DNA of 64,000 nucleotides. It comes from an uncultured Bacteroidales bacterium (GTDB lineage: Bacteria > Bacteroidota > Bacteroidia > Bacteroidales > Marinilabiliaceae). The position numbers and the translations under genes were made by a program. Positions 17,797-25,961 of this stretch are shown in pieces (position 1 is the first letter of the stretch; each line of letters starts with the position of its first letter). Below the pieces are notes generated by a model. It was not told where the DNA came from. It searched no databases and saw only the letters and a program-made list of their open reading frames with translations. Where the stretch lies: contig CAKUYZ010000003.1 of NCBI GenBank assembly GCA_934717675.1, positions 24,392 to 88,391 of the forward strand. The letters run 5' to 3'.

Positions 17797-18294
17797 TTAG
17801 TTGAAGTTGCTCTCTTGGAGATATTTCTCAATGAGTTGCTCCTGTCGGTCGTCGGCCTTGAGGTCGCTCTCGATGAGCTTGCCCGCGATTTCGACGGACA
17901 GGGTGGCCACCTGGCGCTTCAGGGCGTCAATGGCGTCTGCCTTCTCCCTCCCAATCTGGGCCCGCGCCTGCTCAATGAGCTTGTCGCCCTCGCTCTGCGC
18001 GCGTTTGCGCGCCTCGTCGAGCATGGCCTCCACTTTCTCGCGAGCCTCTTTGAGTATGGCGTCGCGCTCGGTGCGGGTCTCGGCTAGCATCTGGGCCTTC
18101 TGGGCCTCCACGCGCTCATATTCCTGTCGCGCCTCTTTGGCTTTCTCCAGGGAGGAGGATATCTCGTCCTCGCGCTCCTTGAGCATCCCCAGGAGGGGCT
18201 TCCATGCGAATTTGGTGAGCAAGGCCAGGACCACCAGGAACGTCAGGCCCGACCAGATGACCAGTCCGGGCTCTGGGGTTAAAATCCCATCCAT
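17797..18294 (-). CDS. atpF: ATP synthase Fo b subunit
   Basis: The 165-residue protein has one N-terminal membrane segment (about residues 10-30, LVIWSGLTFLVVLALLTKF) followed by a long charged helix (about 35-150) rich in Ala, Glu, Lys and Arg that dimerises as the peripheral stalk. The sequence WKPLLGMLKERE just after the membrane is typical. A single b gene is present, with no b' copy. Confidence 0.95.
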   Translation of the reverse strand: MDGILTPEPGLVIWSGLTFLVVLALLTKFAWKPLLGMLKEREDEISSSLEKAKEARQEYERVEAQKAQMLAETRTERDAILKEAREKVEAMLDEARKRAQSEGDKLIEQARAQIGREKADAIDALKRQVATLSVEIAGKLIESDLKADDRQEQLIEKYLQESNFN

Positions 18295-18319
18295 AGTGAT
18301 TCCGTTAAGGTGTTATGGA

Positions 18320-18523
18320 CTAGGCTGTGATGAATGCCATGACGATGGCGAAGAGGCCTGCGCCCTCGACCATACCTGCGGCGATAAGCATGGCGCTCTG
18401 GATCTTGCCGGACATCTCTGGCTGACGAGCCATGGCGTCTACCGCGGAGCCACCGACTTTGCCGATGCCGATGCCGATACCAATAACGATCAGTCCAAGA
18501 CCGACTGCAATCATGTTACCCAT
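18320..18523 (-). CDS. atpE: ATP synthase Fo c subunit (rotor ring)
   Basis: A short c subunit (67 residues) with two transmembrane hairpin helices. Helix 1 carries the glycine-rich packing motif (GLGLIVIGIGIGIGKVGG), the polar loop is ARQPE, and helix 2 carries the ion-carrying Glu in MVEGAGLFAIV. The Glu is followed by Gly-Ala and not by the Ser-Thr of sodium-binding c rings, and helix 1 lacks the sodium-ligand Gln, so proton coupling is inferred. The protein is a little shorter at the N terminus than many c subunits. No better upstream start was seen. Confidence 0.94.
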   Translation of the reverse strand: MGNMIAVGLGLIVIGIGIGIGKVGGSAVDAMARQPEMSGKIQSAMLIAAGMVEGAGLFAIVMAFITA

Positions 18524-18628
18524 AGTAATCTGTTTTTTAGTTGTTGTTTATCCTTTTTGTTGAGGGCGCCGCCTGGGCGCCGTTTGTTTTGGCTGTGTGT
18601 GAATTGGAAAAACAGTGGCCGATGGCCT

Positions 18629-19681
18629 CTAATCGTCGCTGCCGGCGTTGACCGCCAAGCCGATGTAGAGGGCGGAGAGCACAGTGAAAATGTAGGCCTG
18701 AAGGGCTCCAAAAATCAGCTCCAATGTGAAGACCAGCATACCCAGCAGCACCGAGACGGGGGCTATGCCCACGGTGTGGAGTATGAATATTAGCGAGAAG
18801 AGACTGATGACGATGATGTGCCCGCCTGTGATGTTGGCGAAAAGACGGATGAGGAGGGTGAAGGGCCGTGTGAACATGGTCACGATCTCGAGTGGAACCA
18901 TGATAAGTTTCATCACGGCCGGAACGCCCGGCACCGTGAAAGTGTGAATCCAGTAGTGCTTGTTTGCAGAGAAGTGGGTCACGAAGAATGTGAAAACCGC
19001 CAAGATGCCCGTGAAGGCTATGTTTCCAGACAGGTTGGTGGACCCGGGAAAGAACGGGATCAGACCTATCAGGTTATTGAACCAGATGAAGAAGAAGAGC
19101 GTGAGCAGGAACGGGGCGAAACGCATACCCTTCTCTTTGCCAATCTGCTCATCGGCAATGTCTTTGACAAAGGTGATCAGATACTCCACAGCGTTGGCCG
19201 CGCCATGAGGCACATTGCCAGACTTCTTGATGGAGCGGGCCGCGCCGCCGAAGACGAGCAGGAGGATCGCGCCCGTCATGATGCCGGAAGCCACGTTGCG
19301 CGTGAGGGAGAAGTCGAAGACGTTGTCGCGGCTGCCGTTGGCGCACAGCTTGTCATACGCGTTGAGCGTATACGTCACGCCGTTTTTCTCGACGGAGGCC
19401 CCGTTGCTGAATGAGGAGGACGACGTGAAGAGGAAATCGCCCGTGGCCGTGTTGTAGGCCATGACGGGGAGCGGGATGTCTATTGACTTTTTGCCGTTGT
19501 CCCAGGCGATCACGTTCCAATGATGCGAGTCGCTAATGTGGTGGCTGATGACTTCCACCACGTTCACGCCCTCAGCCTCTTGCGTCTTGGCTGCCGCCTG
19601 CGCCTCGGCTGTGGATTGCGCGGAGACGGACGCCGCCAACATTGACAGGGCGAGCGTGAGAATGGTTGCTATCCTGCTCAT
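18629..19681 (-). CDS. atpB: ATP synthase Fo a subunit
   Basis: The 350-residue membrane subunit forms the proton half-channels. An N-terminal signal-peptide-like segment (residues 1-22) is followed by about 100 periplasmic residues, an extension common in Bacteroidota. The core helices include the essential arginine in LLIRLFANITGGH and the final FGALQAYIFTVLSALYIG helix. It is the first of the six-gene B-E-F-H-A-G run and begins 143 bases after the AtpI-like gene. Confidence 0.96.
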   Translation of the reverse strand: MSRIATILTLALSMLAASVSAQSTAEAQAAAKTQEAEGVNVVEVISHHISDSHHWNVIAWDNGKKSIDIPLPVMAYNTATGDFLFTSSSSFSNGASVEKNGVTYTLNAYDKLCANGSRDNVFDFSLTRNVASGIMTGAILLLVFGGAARSIKKSGNVPHGAANAVEYLITFVKDIADEQIGKEKGMRFAPFLLTLFFFIWFNNLIGLIPFFPGSTNLSGNIAFTGILAVFTFFVTHFSANKHYWIHTFTVPGVPAVMKLIMVPLEIVTMFTRPFTLLIRLFANITGGHIIVISLFSLIFILHTVGIAPVSVLLGMLVFTLELIFGALQAYIFTVLSALYIGLAVNAGSDD

Positions 19682-19741
19682 AGATGTTTTGTTTCGCTTC
19701 GTTTTATCTGTGCGGCCTCGCGCGGTTGAGGTGTCTCGATG

Positions 19742-19759
19742 CCGGGTGCCGTCACCCGG
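19742..19759. repeat. Short inverted repeat ahead of atpB
   Basis: CCGGGTG and CACCCGG separated by four bases form a perfect 7-bp hairpin in the 143-base gap between the AtpI-like gene and atpB. No T run follows, so it is not a typical terminator; it could stabilise or partly attenuate the message. Confidence 0.4.
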
Positions 19760-19824
19760 TACCGCGGCTCGTCGCCGGGGCTGTTTGAATTGTGTTGTCT
19801 ATTGGTTGGGGCTCGCGCCCCGCC

Positions 19825-20187
19825 TCATGACCTTGCCGAGAGGGCCAGTCCGGAGGCTATTCTGAATGCCACTAAAGTGGCGCATAATGTCGCTATCTCC
19901 ACCACGTTCGCCTCGCTTTTGGGCGTGGCGAACAGGACTACGACCACGGCGGCTATGACGAACGTCAACGCCTCGGCCACCACGGTGGACTTCATTTGGC
20001 TTTTACCGCCGGGAGACGAAAAACGTTTCATTAAGAAGGTCATTTTTGCGCCTTCAGCGCCCAACAATGCCAAGACCCCCGCCGGGAGAGCCGGGCTGGC
20101 CACCCCCCAAGCCGCCAAGGCCACCGGAGCGGCCACTCCTACCGCGGCCACTGCCACGGCCGCCCATTCTTTTGCGAGAAGCGCCAT
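19825..20187 (-). CDS. Small membrane protein, AtpI-like
   Basis: The 120-residue protein is very hydrophobic, with about four membrane segments (about 8-27, 32-52, 70-88, 92-115). Size, topology and place just before atpB fit AtpI, the helper that assists c-ring assembly, but no diagnostic motif was recognised, so the name is mostly from position. It lies 42 bases after the bactofilin gene. Its alanine-rich first half is of lower complexity than the rest; the true start could be the internal Met49 or Met52. Confidence 0.55.
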   Translation of the reverse strand: MALLAKEWAAVAVAAVGVAAPVALAAWGVASPALPAGVLALLGAEGAKMTFLMKRFSSPGGKSQMKSTVVAEALTFVIAAVVVVLFATPKSEANVVEIATLCATLVAFRIASGLALSARS

Positions 20188-20229
20188 CGGGTTTAAGGTT
20201 GGCGTGGCCTCAATGAGCGACTTCGGATG

Positions 20230-20622
20230 TCAGGCTTTCTTGGCCTCAGGAGCTGGGGCCGCCCCGCCCTTGTCTGCCATGACGCAGTTGCCTATGAACT
20301 TGGCCCCTGGCTCAATGCACAGCTTGTTGACGGTCATCTCGCCCTTGAAGTAGGAGGATGCCTTGAGCGTCAGCAGTTCGCTCACCTCCACCTTCCCCTC
20401 AAACGAGCCGGAGATTTCGGCACTAGAGCATTTGATGGTGCCTTTGATGCTGCCGCCAGCTCCAAGAACCAGTTTGCCCTGCGACTTGATGTTGCCGTCT
20501 ATGACTCCGTCAATGCGGAGGTCGCCATTCGTCTCGATGTCGCCAACGAACTTTGTCCCTTTGCCTATGTTGTTTGGCAGGCTATTTTCTGTCTCGAAGT
20601 TCTTGCTCATTCCAAATGCCAT
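20230..20622 (-). CDS. Bactofilin (polymer-forming cytoskeletal protein)
   Basis: The 130-residue protein has the bactofilin beta-helix core: repeated short strands such as GTKFVGDIETNGDLRIDG, GKLVLGAGGSIKGTI, AEISGSFEGKVEV and LKASSYFKGEMTV. These proteins self-assemble into membrane-associated filaments that position cell-envelope machinery. The start at 20622 (MAFGMSKNFE) was chosen because a promoter lies 50 bases upstream and the further upstream codons overlap it. It appears to be the first gene of the transcription unit that continues into the AtpI-like gene and atpB. Confidence 0.88.
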   Translation of the reverse strand: MAFGMSKNFETENSLPNNIGKGTKFVGDIETNGDLRIDGVIDGNIKSQGKLVLGAGGSIKGTIKCSSAEISGSFEGKVEVSELLTLKASSYFKGEMTVNKLCIEPGAKFIGNCVMADKGGAAPAPEAKKA

Positions 20623-20670
20623 TATCGAAGATAATTGAAGCCGAACAGGACATTCGCCGTTTCGGCGTAA

Positions 20671-20699
20671 CAAATATACATAAAAACTTGACGAAACAA
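20671..20699 (-). promoter_or_regulatory. Promoter of the bactofilin-atp operon
   Basis: On the minus strand, TTG (20699-20697) and TATATTTG (20678-20671) are 18 bases apart, a good Bacteroidota promoter. The predicted leader is about 44 nt to the bactofilin ATG at 20622. Confidence 0.65.
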
Positions 20700-20775
20700 C
20701 AGCGGCGGTTATCTACATTTTACAGATTGAAATTTGCTCGCGCCTGTTTTCACACTTGCGCGGGGAAAAGGGAAA

Positions 20776-20816
20776 GCCCCGCAGCAATGGCTCTGTGTGT
20801 CCATTGGCGCGGGGCT
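20776..20816 (-). terminator. Terminator after proA
   Basis: On the minus strand, AGCCCCGC / GCGGGGCT arms with an inner CAATGG / CCATTG stem are followed by TTTCCCTTTTCC. It lies 24 bases after the proA stop and closes the proCBA operon. Confidence 0.85.
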
Positions 20817-20839
20817 GAGTTTTGTCGCCGAGTGTCGCC

Positions 20840-22102
20840 CTATGGCTCGCGCGTCTGCCCGTCTCCGCGGATGAGCCATTTGTAGGAGGTCAGCTCCCGC
20901 AGTCCCATGGGGCCGCGGGCGTGCATCTTTTGCGTGCTTATGCCAATTTCCGCGCCGAGGCCGAACTGCCCGCCGTCAGTAAACGCGGTGCTGGCGTTGA
21001 CGTAGCAGCACGCGGCGTCGACCTCTTTCAGGAAGCGTTCGGCCGCGGCTTCGTCTTCCGTAATGATGGCCTCGGAGTGTTTCAGACTGTGGTCGTAGAT
21101 ATATTGCAGGGCCTCGTCGAGGCTGTCTACGGTCACCACGGCCAGCTTCAGGGCCAGGAACTCGCGGCCGTAGTCGTCCGGCTCAATGGTTTTGAGCAGC
21201 TCTTGCGGGTAACGCCCCTCCAGTGCCTCGAACGCGCGCCTGTCGGCATGGATCTCCACGCCCTTGGCGGCCATGGGCTCGCAGAGCGAGGCCAGGTCGG
21301 CCAGCCGCCCGCTGTGGATTATGAGACAGTCTAGGGCGTTGCACACGCTGACGCGGCGCGTCTTGGCGTTGCATATCACCCGACGCCCTTTCTCCAGGTC
21401 GCCCGCCTTGTCAAAATATGTGTGCACCACTCCCGCTCCGGTCTCTATGACCGGCACTTTGGCGTTGTCTCGCACTGAGGCTATGAGGCGTTGCGAGCCG
21501 CGAGGGATGAGCAGATCGACGTAGCCCACGGCGTTCATGAGGTCGGTGGCGGCGTCATGCCCGTCGGGCAGCAGCTGCACCAGGTCGGGGTCTAGCCCCT
21601 GCGCCTCCATCACGCCCCTTATTATGTCCACAAGTGTGGCGTTGCTCTCGTGCGCGTCGGAGCCGCCTTTGAGCACCACGGCGTTGCCGGACCGCAGGCC
21701 TATGGAGACCACGTCTACGGTGACGTTGGGCCTGGCCTCGTAGATGACGCCCACCACGCCCATCGGCACTCTGACGCGGCTTATCTTGAGGCCGTTGGCC
21801 ATGGCGCGCTCCTCAATGACCTCGCCGCACGGGGCGGGCAGGTGGGCCACGTTGCGCGTGTCTGCCGCGATGCCCTCTATGCGTTTGGCGTCTAGCTTGA
21901 GGCGGTCGTAGCGATAGTCGGCTGGATCCATCCGCGCCAGGTCTTTGGCGTTGGCTTCTACAATTTTGGCGGAGTTGGCCACGAGGGCGTCCGCCAGGGC
22001 CTCCAGCACCCTTGTTGTCTGCTCTGGTGTGACGGAACTCATAGATCGCGAGGCTCGCTTTACGGCCTCGAACTGGCGTTGCGTCTGAGGGTTGGCTGTC
22101 AT
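20840..22102 (-). CDS. proA: Gamma-glutamyl phosphate reductase
   Basis: The 420-residue enzyme reduces glutamyl 5-phosphate to glutamate semialdehyde with NADPH, the second proline step. Recognisable features are the VPMGVVGVIYEARPNVT block, VLKGGSDAHESN, and the active-site cysteine region RRVSVCNALDCLI. The C terminus (FGLGAEIGISTQKMHARGPM) is the family signature. It follows proB by 15 bases. Confidence 0.97.
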   Translation of the reverse strand: MTANPQTQRQFEAVKRASRSMSSVTPEQTTRVLEALADALVANSAKIVEANAKDLARMDPADYRYDRLKLDAKRIEGIAADTRNVAHLPAPCGEVIEERAMANGLKISRVRVPMGVVGVIYEARPNVTVDVVSIGLRSGNAVVLKGGSDAHESNATLVDIIRGVMEAQGLDPDLVQLLPDGHDAATDLMNAVGYVDLLIPRGSQRLIASVRDNAKVPVIETGAGVVHTYFDKAGDLEKGRRVICNAKTRRVSVCNALDCLIIHSGRLADLASLCEPMAAKGVEIHADRRAFEALEGRYPQELLKTIEPDDYGREFLALKLAVVTVDSLDEALQYIYDHSLKHSEAIITEDEAAAERFLKEVDAACCYVNASTAFTDGGQFGLGAEIGISTQKMHARGPMGLRELTSYKWLIRGDGQTREP

Positions 22103-22117
22103 GTCTTTTCTGTCTTT

Positions 22118-23197
22118 TTATTTATCGGCCGGGTAGACGTAGAGGTAGTCATAGTGGACAAGTGGCTTTTGCCTGGCGGCGAAGGCCTGCCGCTGGGCCG
22201 TCTCCTTGTCCATGGCCGCGCGGCCCACGCCCACGGTCTTGCCGTCTGGGCCGCAGATGAGGATTATGTCGTCTTTGCGGAAGTCCCCCTCGAACTCTCT
22301 CACGCCGACGGGCAAGAGGCTCGAGACATGGTCCGCGTTCATGAGGGCGTCCACGGCTCCGCTGTTGACCACCACTTTGGCCGTGGCGAAGCCATCGGAG
22401 TAGGCTATCCATTTTTTTATGGCCGGGCTGTGCTCGCCGGCCTCGAAGTGGGTGCGGGGCAGCGCGGGGTCGTCTGCCATCAGTCTGGCAATCACCCCCT
22501 CGGTGCCGCCATTGGCAATGAACACGTCTATGCCGGCCTGCGCCGTCTTTTGCGCGATGCGGCACTTGGTGACCATGCCTCCGCGCCCGAAGTCGGATTT
22601 TGAGGCTCGGACGTATTGTGACACGCTGGTGCCTCGCGCCACCTCGCGGATCACCCTGGCCGAGGGGTCTGACGGGTCGCCGTCGAAGATGCCGTCAATG
22701 TTGCTTAATATTATGAGCCTTTGGCAGTCCATCATTGAGGCGATGAGGCCGGAGAGCTCATCATTGTCGGTGAACATGAGTCCTGTGAGCGACACCGCGT
22801 CGTTCTCATTGACCACTGGCACCACGCCGTTTTGCCATAGCACCTCGACGCAGTTTTTCATATTCAGGTAGTGCAGGCGGCTGCCCAGGTCTTGCTTGGT
22901 GAGCAGCAGTTGGCCTATCTTGATTCCGTGGCTGTCAAAGAGCTGCTTGTATTGGTCAATGAGCTTCACCTGCCCCACAGATGACAGCAGCTGCCTTTGC
23001 GCCACTGGGTTGAGGCTTTTATAGCCCTCTATCATCCCGCGGCCGGCTGCCACCGCTCCAGACGACACCAGGACCACCTCGTGCCCTTGGCCGCGCAAGC
23101 CGGCGATTTGGCCCACGAGGCTCTCCATGCGGCTCACGTTGAGCATGCCGTCGCGCCCCGTCAGGACGTTGGAGCCCACTTTTATTGTCAGTCTCAT
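22118..23197 (-). CDS. proB: Glutamate 5-kinase
   Basis: The 359-residue enzyme phosphorylates glutamate in the first proline step. The amino-acid kinase domain (1-250) has KVGSNVLT, LVSSGAVAAG and the FTDNDELSGLIA block, and GRGGMVTKCR near 200. A C-terminal PUA-type domain (about 280-355) is present, as in the feedback-inhibited enzymes. It lies 11 bases after proC and 15 before proA, clearly one operon. Confidence 0.96.
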   Translation of the reverse strand: MRLTIKVGSNVLTGRDGMLNVSRMESLVGQIAGLRGQGHEVVLVSSGAVAAGRGMIEGYKSLNPVAQRQLLSSVGQVKLIDQYKQLFDSHGIKIGQLLLTKQDLGSRLHYLNMKNCVEVLWQNGVVPVVNENDAVSLTGLMFTDNDELSGLIASMMDCQRLIILSNIDGIFDGDPSDPSARVIREVARGTSVSQYVRASKSDFGRGGMVTKCRIAQKTAQAGIDVFIANGGTEGVIARLMADDPALPRTHFEAGEHSPAIKKWIAYSDGFATAKVVVNSGAVDALMNADHVSSLLPVGVREFEGDFRKDDIILICGPDGKTVGVGRAAMDKETAQRQAFAARQKPLVHYDYLYVYPADK

Positions 23198-23208
23198 TGG
23201 GTCGCTGG

Positions 23209-24009
23209 CTATTTTACGATCTTGTTATATGAGCCCATCATGCCTTTCATCACGGCAGACGTGAAACCGGCGTGCTCCATGGCGTTGATGCCGGCAATGG
23301 TGACGCCCTTTGGCGTGCACACTTTGTCAATCTCCGCTTCGGGGTGCGAGTGGTTGGTCAATATGAGCTGCGCGGCCCCTTTGACAGTCTGCGCCACCAC
23401 GTCCGCCGCCAGGCGCGAGTTGAGCCCCATCTCAATGGCGCTCTCTTGAGCCGCGCGGATGTATCTTAGGGCGTGGGCTATGCCGCAAGACGCCAGTGCC
23501 GTCAGGGCTGGCATCTGCTCTTCCGTCACAATGAGCGCGAGCCCCAGTGCAGAGAATATCTTCTCCACCAGCCGCGTCTGCTCCTCGCTGGCCGAGGCGC
23601 TCGGCGCGATGGCCGTCAGGCTCTCGCCCACTTCGGCCGCCGTGTTTGGCATGACGCGCACGGCCGCCACGCCCTGGCCCAGCATCTCGGTGAGCTGCGC
23701 CACGCCGACGCCTGTGGCGATTGACACCGCCACGGCTCCCGCGGCTAAAGACGAGCGCGTGCCGGCTATGACGTCGGCTATCTGGTAGGGCTTCACGGCG
23801 AATATGACAACGTCGGCTCCGCTCACGGCCTCGCTGTTGCTCGTCGTGACGGCATAGCCATCGGCGGCCCACGACTTCAGGGCCTCCGCGTTGCGCCGCG
23901 TTATGACAATCTGACCCGCGCTGGCCAGGCCGGCCTTGACTATGCCGCGCGCTATGGCGCCGCCCATGTTGCCGCCACCGATGACGGCTATCTTTTTAAG
24001 TTCACCCAT
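23209..24009 (-). CDS. proC: Pyrroline-5-carboxylate reductase
   Basis: The 266-residue enzyme carries out the last proline step. The N-terminal Rossmann motif is VIGGGNMGGAIARG, the nucleotide domain includes FAVKPYQIADV, and the C-terminal signature is VCTPKGVTIAGINAME. As first gene of proCBA it puts the full pathway from glutamate to proline under one promoter. Confidence 0.97.
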   Translation of the reverse strand: MGELKKIAVIGGGNMGGAIARGIVKAGLASAGQIVITRRNAEALKSWAADGYAVTTSNSEAVSGADVVIFAVKPYQIADVIAGTRSSLAAGAVAVSIATGVGVAQLTEMLGQGVAAVRVMPNTAAEVGESLTAIAPSASASEEQTRLVEKIFSALGLALIVTEEQMPALTALASCGIAHALRYIRAAQESAIEMGLNSRLAADVVAQTVKGAAQLILTNHSHPEAEIDKVCTPKGVTIAGINAMEHAGFTSAVMKGMMGSYNKIVK

Positions 24010-24035
24010 TGTTATTTTTCCTCTTGTTCGTATGG

Positions 24036-24043
24036 CAAAGGTA
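24036..24043 (-). promoter_or_regulatory. -7 box (TACCTTTG) of proCBA
   Basis: TACCTTTG on the minus strand ends 26 bases before the proC ATG, giving a leader of about 20 nt. No clear -33 TTG is seen at the usual distance. Confidence 0.55.
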
Positions 24044-24074
24044 ACAAATAATATCAGAGCATCACCTCCGGCGG

Positions 24075-24446
24075 CTATTCTACGGTGTCCATGAACGCGC
24101 GACGGAATCTGATGGGGTCGGCAATGTCCTCAAAACTCTCTCGCGTGCCGCCAGATCCGACAATTATGATGGTGCCGTAGCCCAAGATGCGGCCCATGAT
24201 GGTTTGGTCCACGTTGATGGACTCTATGTGCGCCACCGTCATCTCGAACACTTTGCGTGAGATGAGGCCCGTCTTCATGATTATGCGTTTGTTGGTGATG
24301 GCGAACTCGTCTGTCTTGCTCATGATGAGAGGGCGCAGGAAGAGCGAGAGTATGCTCTTCACCTCCAGCCATATGATCCAATGATAGTGAGCCTCGTATA
24401 TCACTTTCTCTCCGCGGGAGAGGTTGTTGTCTACATATGTTCCCAT
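24075..24446 (-). CDS. Membrane-associated PH-domain protein (bPH_2/YdbS type)
   Basis: The 123-residue protein has a short hydrophobic segment (about 20-42) and a bacterial PH-like domain marked by EFAITNKRIIMKTGLISRK and the GYGTIIIVGSGG strands, typical of the bPH_2 family. The function of these proteins is not established. It lies between the pgi terminator and proC on the same strand and could be transcribed alone. Confidence 0.78.
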   Translation of the reverse strand: MGTYVDNNLSRGEKVIYEAHYHWIIWLEVKSILSLFLRPLIMSKTDEFAITNKRIIMKTGLISRKVFEMTVAHIESINVDQTIMGRILGYGTIIIVGSGGTRESFEDIADPIRFRRAFMDTVE

Positions 24447-24503
24447 GTCTTGCGCTTATATGATTGCCCCTTGCGGCCTTTCTGGCAGGCCTTCTTTTTA
24501 GGG

Positions 24504-24543
24504 GATGAAAAAAATGGGCGCGCCCGTCATGTCGGGCGCGCCC
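24504..24543 (-). terminator. Terminator after pgi
   Basis: A perfect 11-bp stem (24516-24526 with 24533-24543) with a 6-base loop; on the minus strand it is followed by a run of seven T. It lies 37 bases after the pgi stop. Confidence 0.93.
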
Positions 24544-24579
24544 TGTTGGCGGATGTCCCCGCCCTATGTTTGCCGTTCG

Positions 24580-25905
24580 CTACTTGCTGAGGCGAGCCTT
24601 GATGGCCTTGGTGGCCTCCTCGTAGCCCGGCTTCTCGAGCAGGGCGAACATGTTCTTCTTATAGGCCTCTACGCCCGGCTGGTTGAACGGGTTGACGCCC
24701 AGGACGTAGCCGCTCACGCCGCACGCCTTCTCGAAGAAGTAGATGAGCTGGCCGAGGTTGAACTCGTCCAGGGTGGGGATCTCTACCTTGATGTTGGGTA
24801 CGCCGCCGTCGGTGTGGGCTAGCAGGGTGCCCAACTCCGCCATCTTGTTCACCTGATCCACGCGCTTGCCTGCGAGGTAGTTGAGGCCGTCGAGGTTGTC
24901 GGCGTCGTTCTCAATGACCACTTTCTCGTTAGGCTCGGCCACGGTGACGCCCGTCTCGAAGATGATGCGCTGACCCTCCTGGATCCACTGTCCCATGGAG
25001 TGGAGGTCGGTGGTGAAGTCGCATCCTGCGGGGAAGATGCCCTTGCCGTCTTTGCCCTCGCTCTCGCCGTAGAGCTGCTTCCACCACTCTGTGAAGTAGT
25101 GGAGCTTGGGGCAGAAGTTGATGAGAATCTCGGTGCTCTTGCCGCCGCGGTAGAGCACGTTGCGCGCTGCTGCGTAGACTGCCGCGGGGTTCTGCTCAAA
25201 GGGCACGCTGCTGGCGGTGGCCATCTCCATCTCGGCCGCGCCGGCCACGAGCTTCTTGATGTCGAACCCGGCCACGGCTATGGGCAGCAGGCCCACAGGG
25301 GTGAGGACGGAGAATCGGCCGCCCACGTTGTCGGGGATGACGAAAGTCTTGTAGCCCTCTTGCGTGGCCAGGGTGCGGAGCGCGCCTTTGGCCTTGTCAG
25401 TGATGGCCACGATGCGCTTGCGCGCGCCCTCTTTGCCCTCCTGCTTCTCAAGCAGGGACTTCAGGAGGCGGAAGGATACGGCGGTCTCGGTGGTGGTGCC
25501 GCTCTTGGATATGTTGATGATGCCGAACTTCCTGCCCTTGATGGTGGCGATGAGGTCGGCCAGGTAGTCCTCGCCCAGGTTCTGGCCCGCGTAGAGGATC
25601 ACGGGGGCCTTGCGGTTGGTCTGGAGGTAGTCGAAGCTGTTGGAGAGGGCCTCGATGACGGCGCGCGCGCCGAGATAGCTGCCGCCAATGCCGGCCACTA
25701 CCACAATCTCGCAGTTGTCGCGGAGAACCTTGGCTGCCTCCTCAATCTCGTTGAGGAACGCCTCGGTGGTCTCAGACGGCAGGTGGTGCCAGCCAATGAA
25801 GTCTGAGCCCGCGCCATTGCCCTTGTCGAGTTTCTCAAGCGCGCTGGCGACCTCGCCCTGGAGGGGCTTGATGTCTACCGATGCCTTAGAAATGTCAATC
25901 TTCAT
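24580..25905 (-). CDS. pgi: Glucose-6-phosphate isomerase
   Basis: The 441-residue enzyme interconverts glucose 6-phosphate and fructose 6-phosphate. This is the short bacterial form. Motifs: VVAGIGGSYLGARAVIEAL, NISKSGTTTETAVSFR (sugar-phosphate binding), FVIPDNVGGRFSVLTPVGL, and GCDFTTDLHSMGQW. The ATG at 25905 (MKIDISKA) was chosen; codons further upstream are in the gap between gpsA and pgi and look non-coding. It is 56 bases after gpsA and is probably cotranscribed with lysS-gpsA. Confidence 0.97.
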   Translation of the reverse strand: MKIDISKASVDIKPLQGEVASALEKLDKGNGAGSDFIGWHHLPSETTEAFLNEIEEAAKVLRDNCEIVVVAGIGGSYLGARAVIEALSNSFDYLQTNRKAPVILYAGQNLGEDYLADLIATIKGRKFGIINISKSGTTTETAVSFRLLKSLLEKQEGKEGARKRIVAITDKAKGALRTLATQEGYKTFVIPDNVGGRFSVLTPVGLLPIAVAGFDIKKLVAGAAEMEMATASSVPFEQNPAAVYAAARNVLYRGGKSTEILINFCPKLHYFTEWWKQLYGESEGKDGKGIFPAGCDFTTDLHSMGQWIQEGQRIIFETGVTVAEPNEKVVIENDADNLDGLNYLAGKRVDQVNKMAELGTLLAHTDGGVPNIKVEIPTLDEFNLGQLIYFFEKACGVSGYVLGVNPFNQPGVEAYKKNMFALLEKPGYEEATKAIKARLSK

Positions 25906-25961
25906 GATGTTTGTATGTTTTGTCTTGTTGTCTTTGCTCTGTGGCTCGCGCCGTCGGCCCC

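Noticed and set aside
19825..20187. Reading the AtpI-like gene as non-coding
   Set aside because: It is on the operon strand with four clear hydrophobic segments and proper spacing, so it was kept at moderate confidence.
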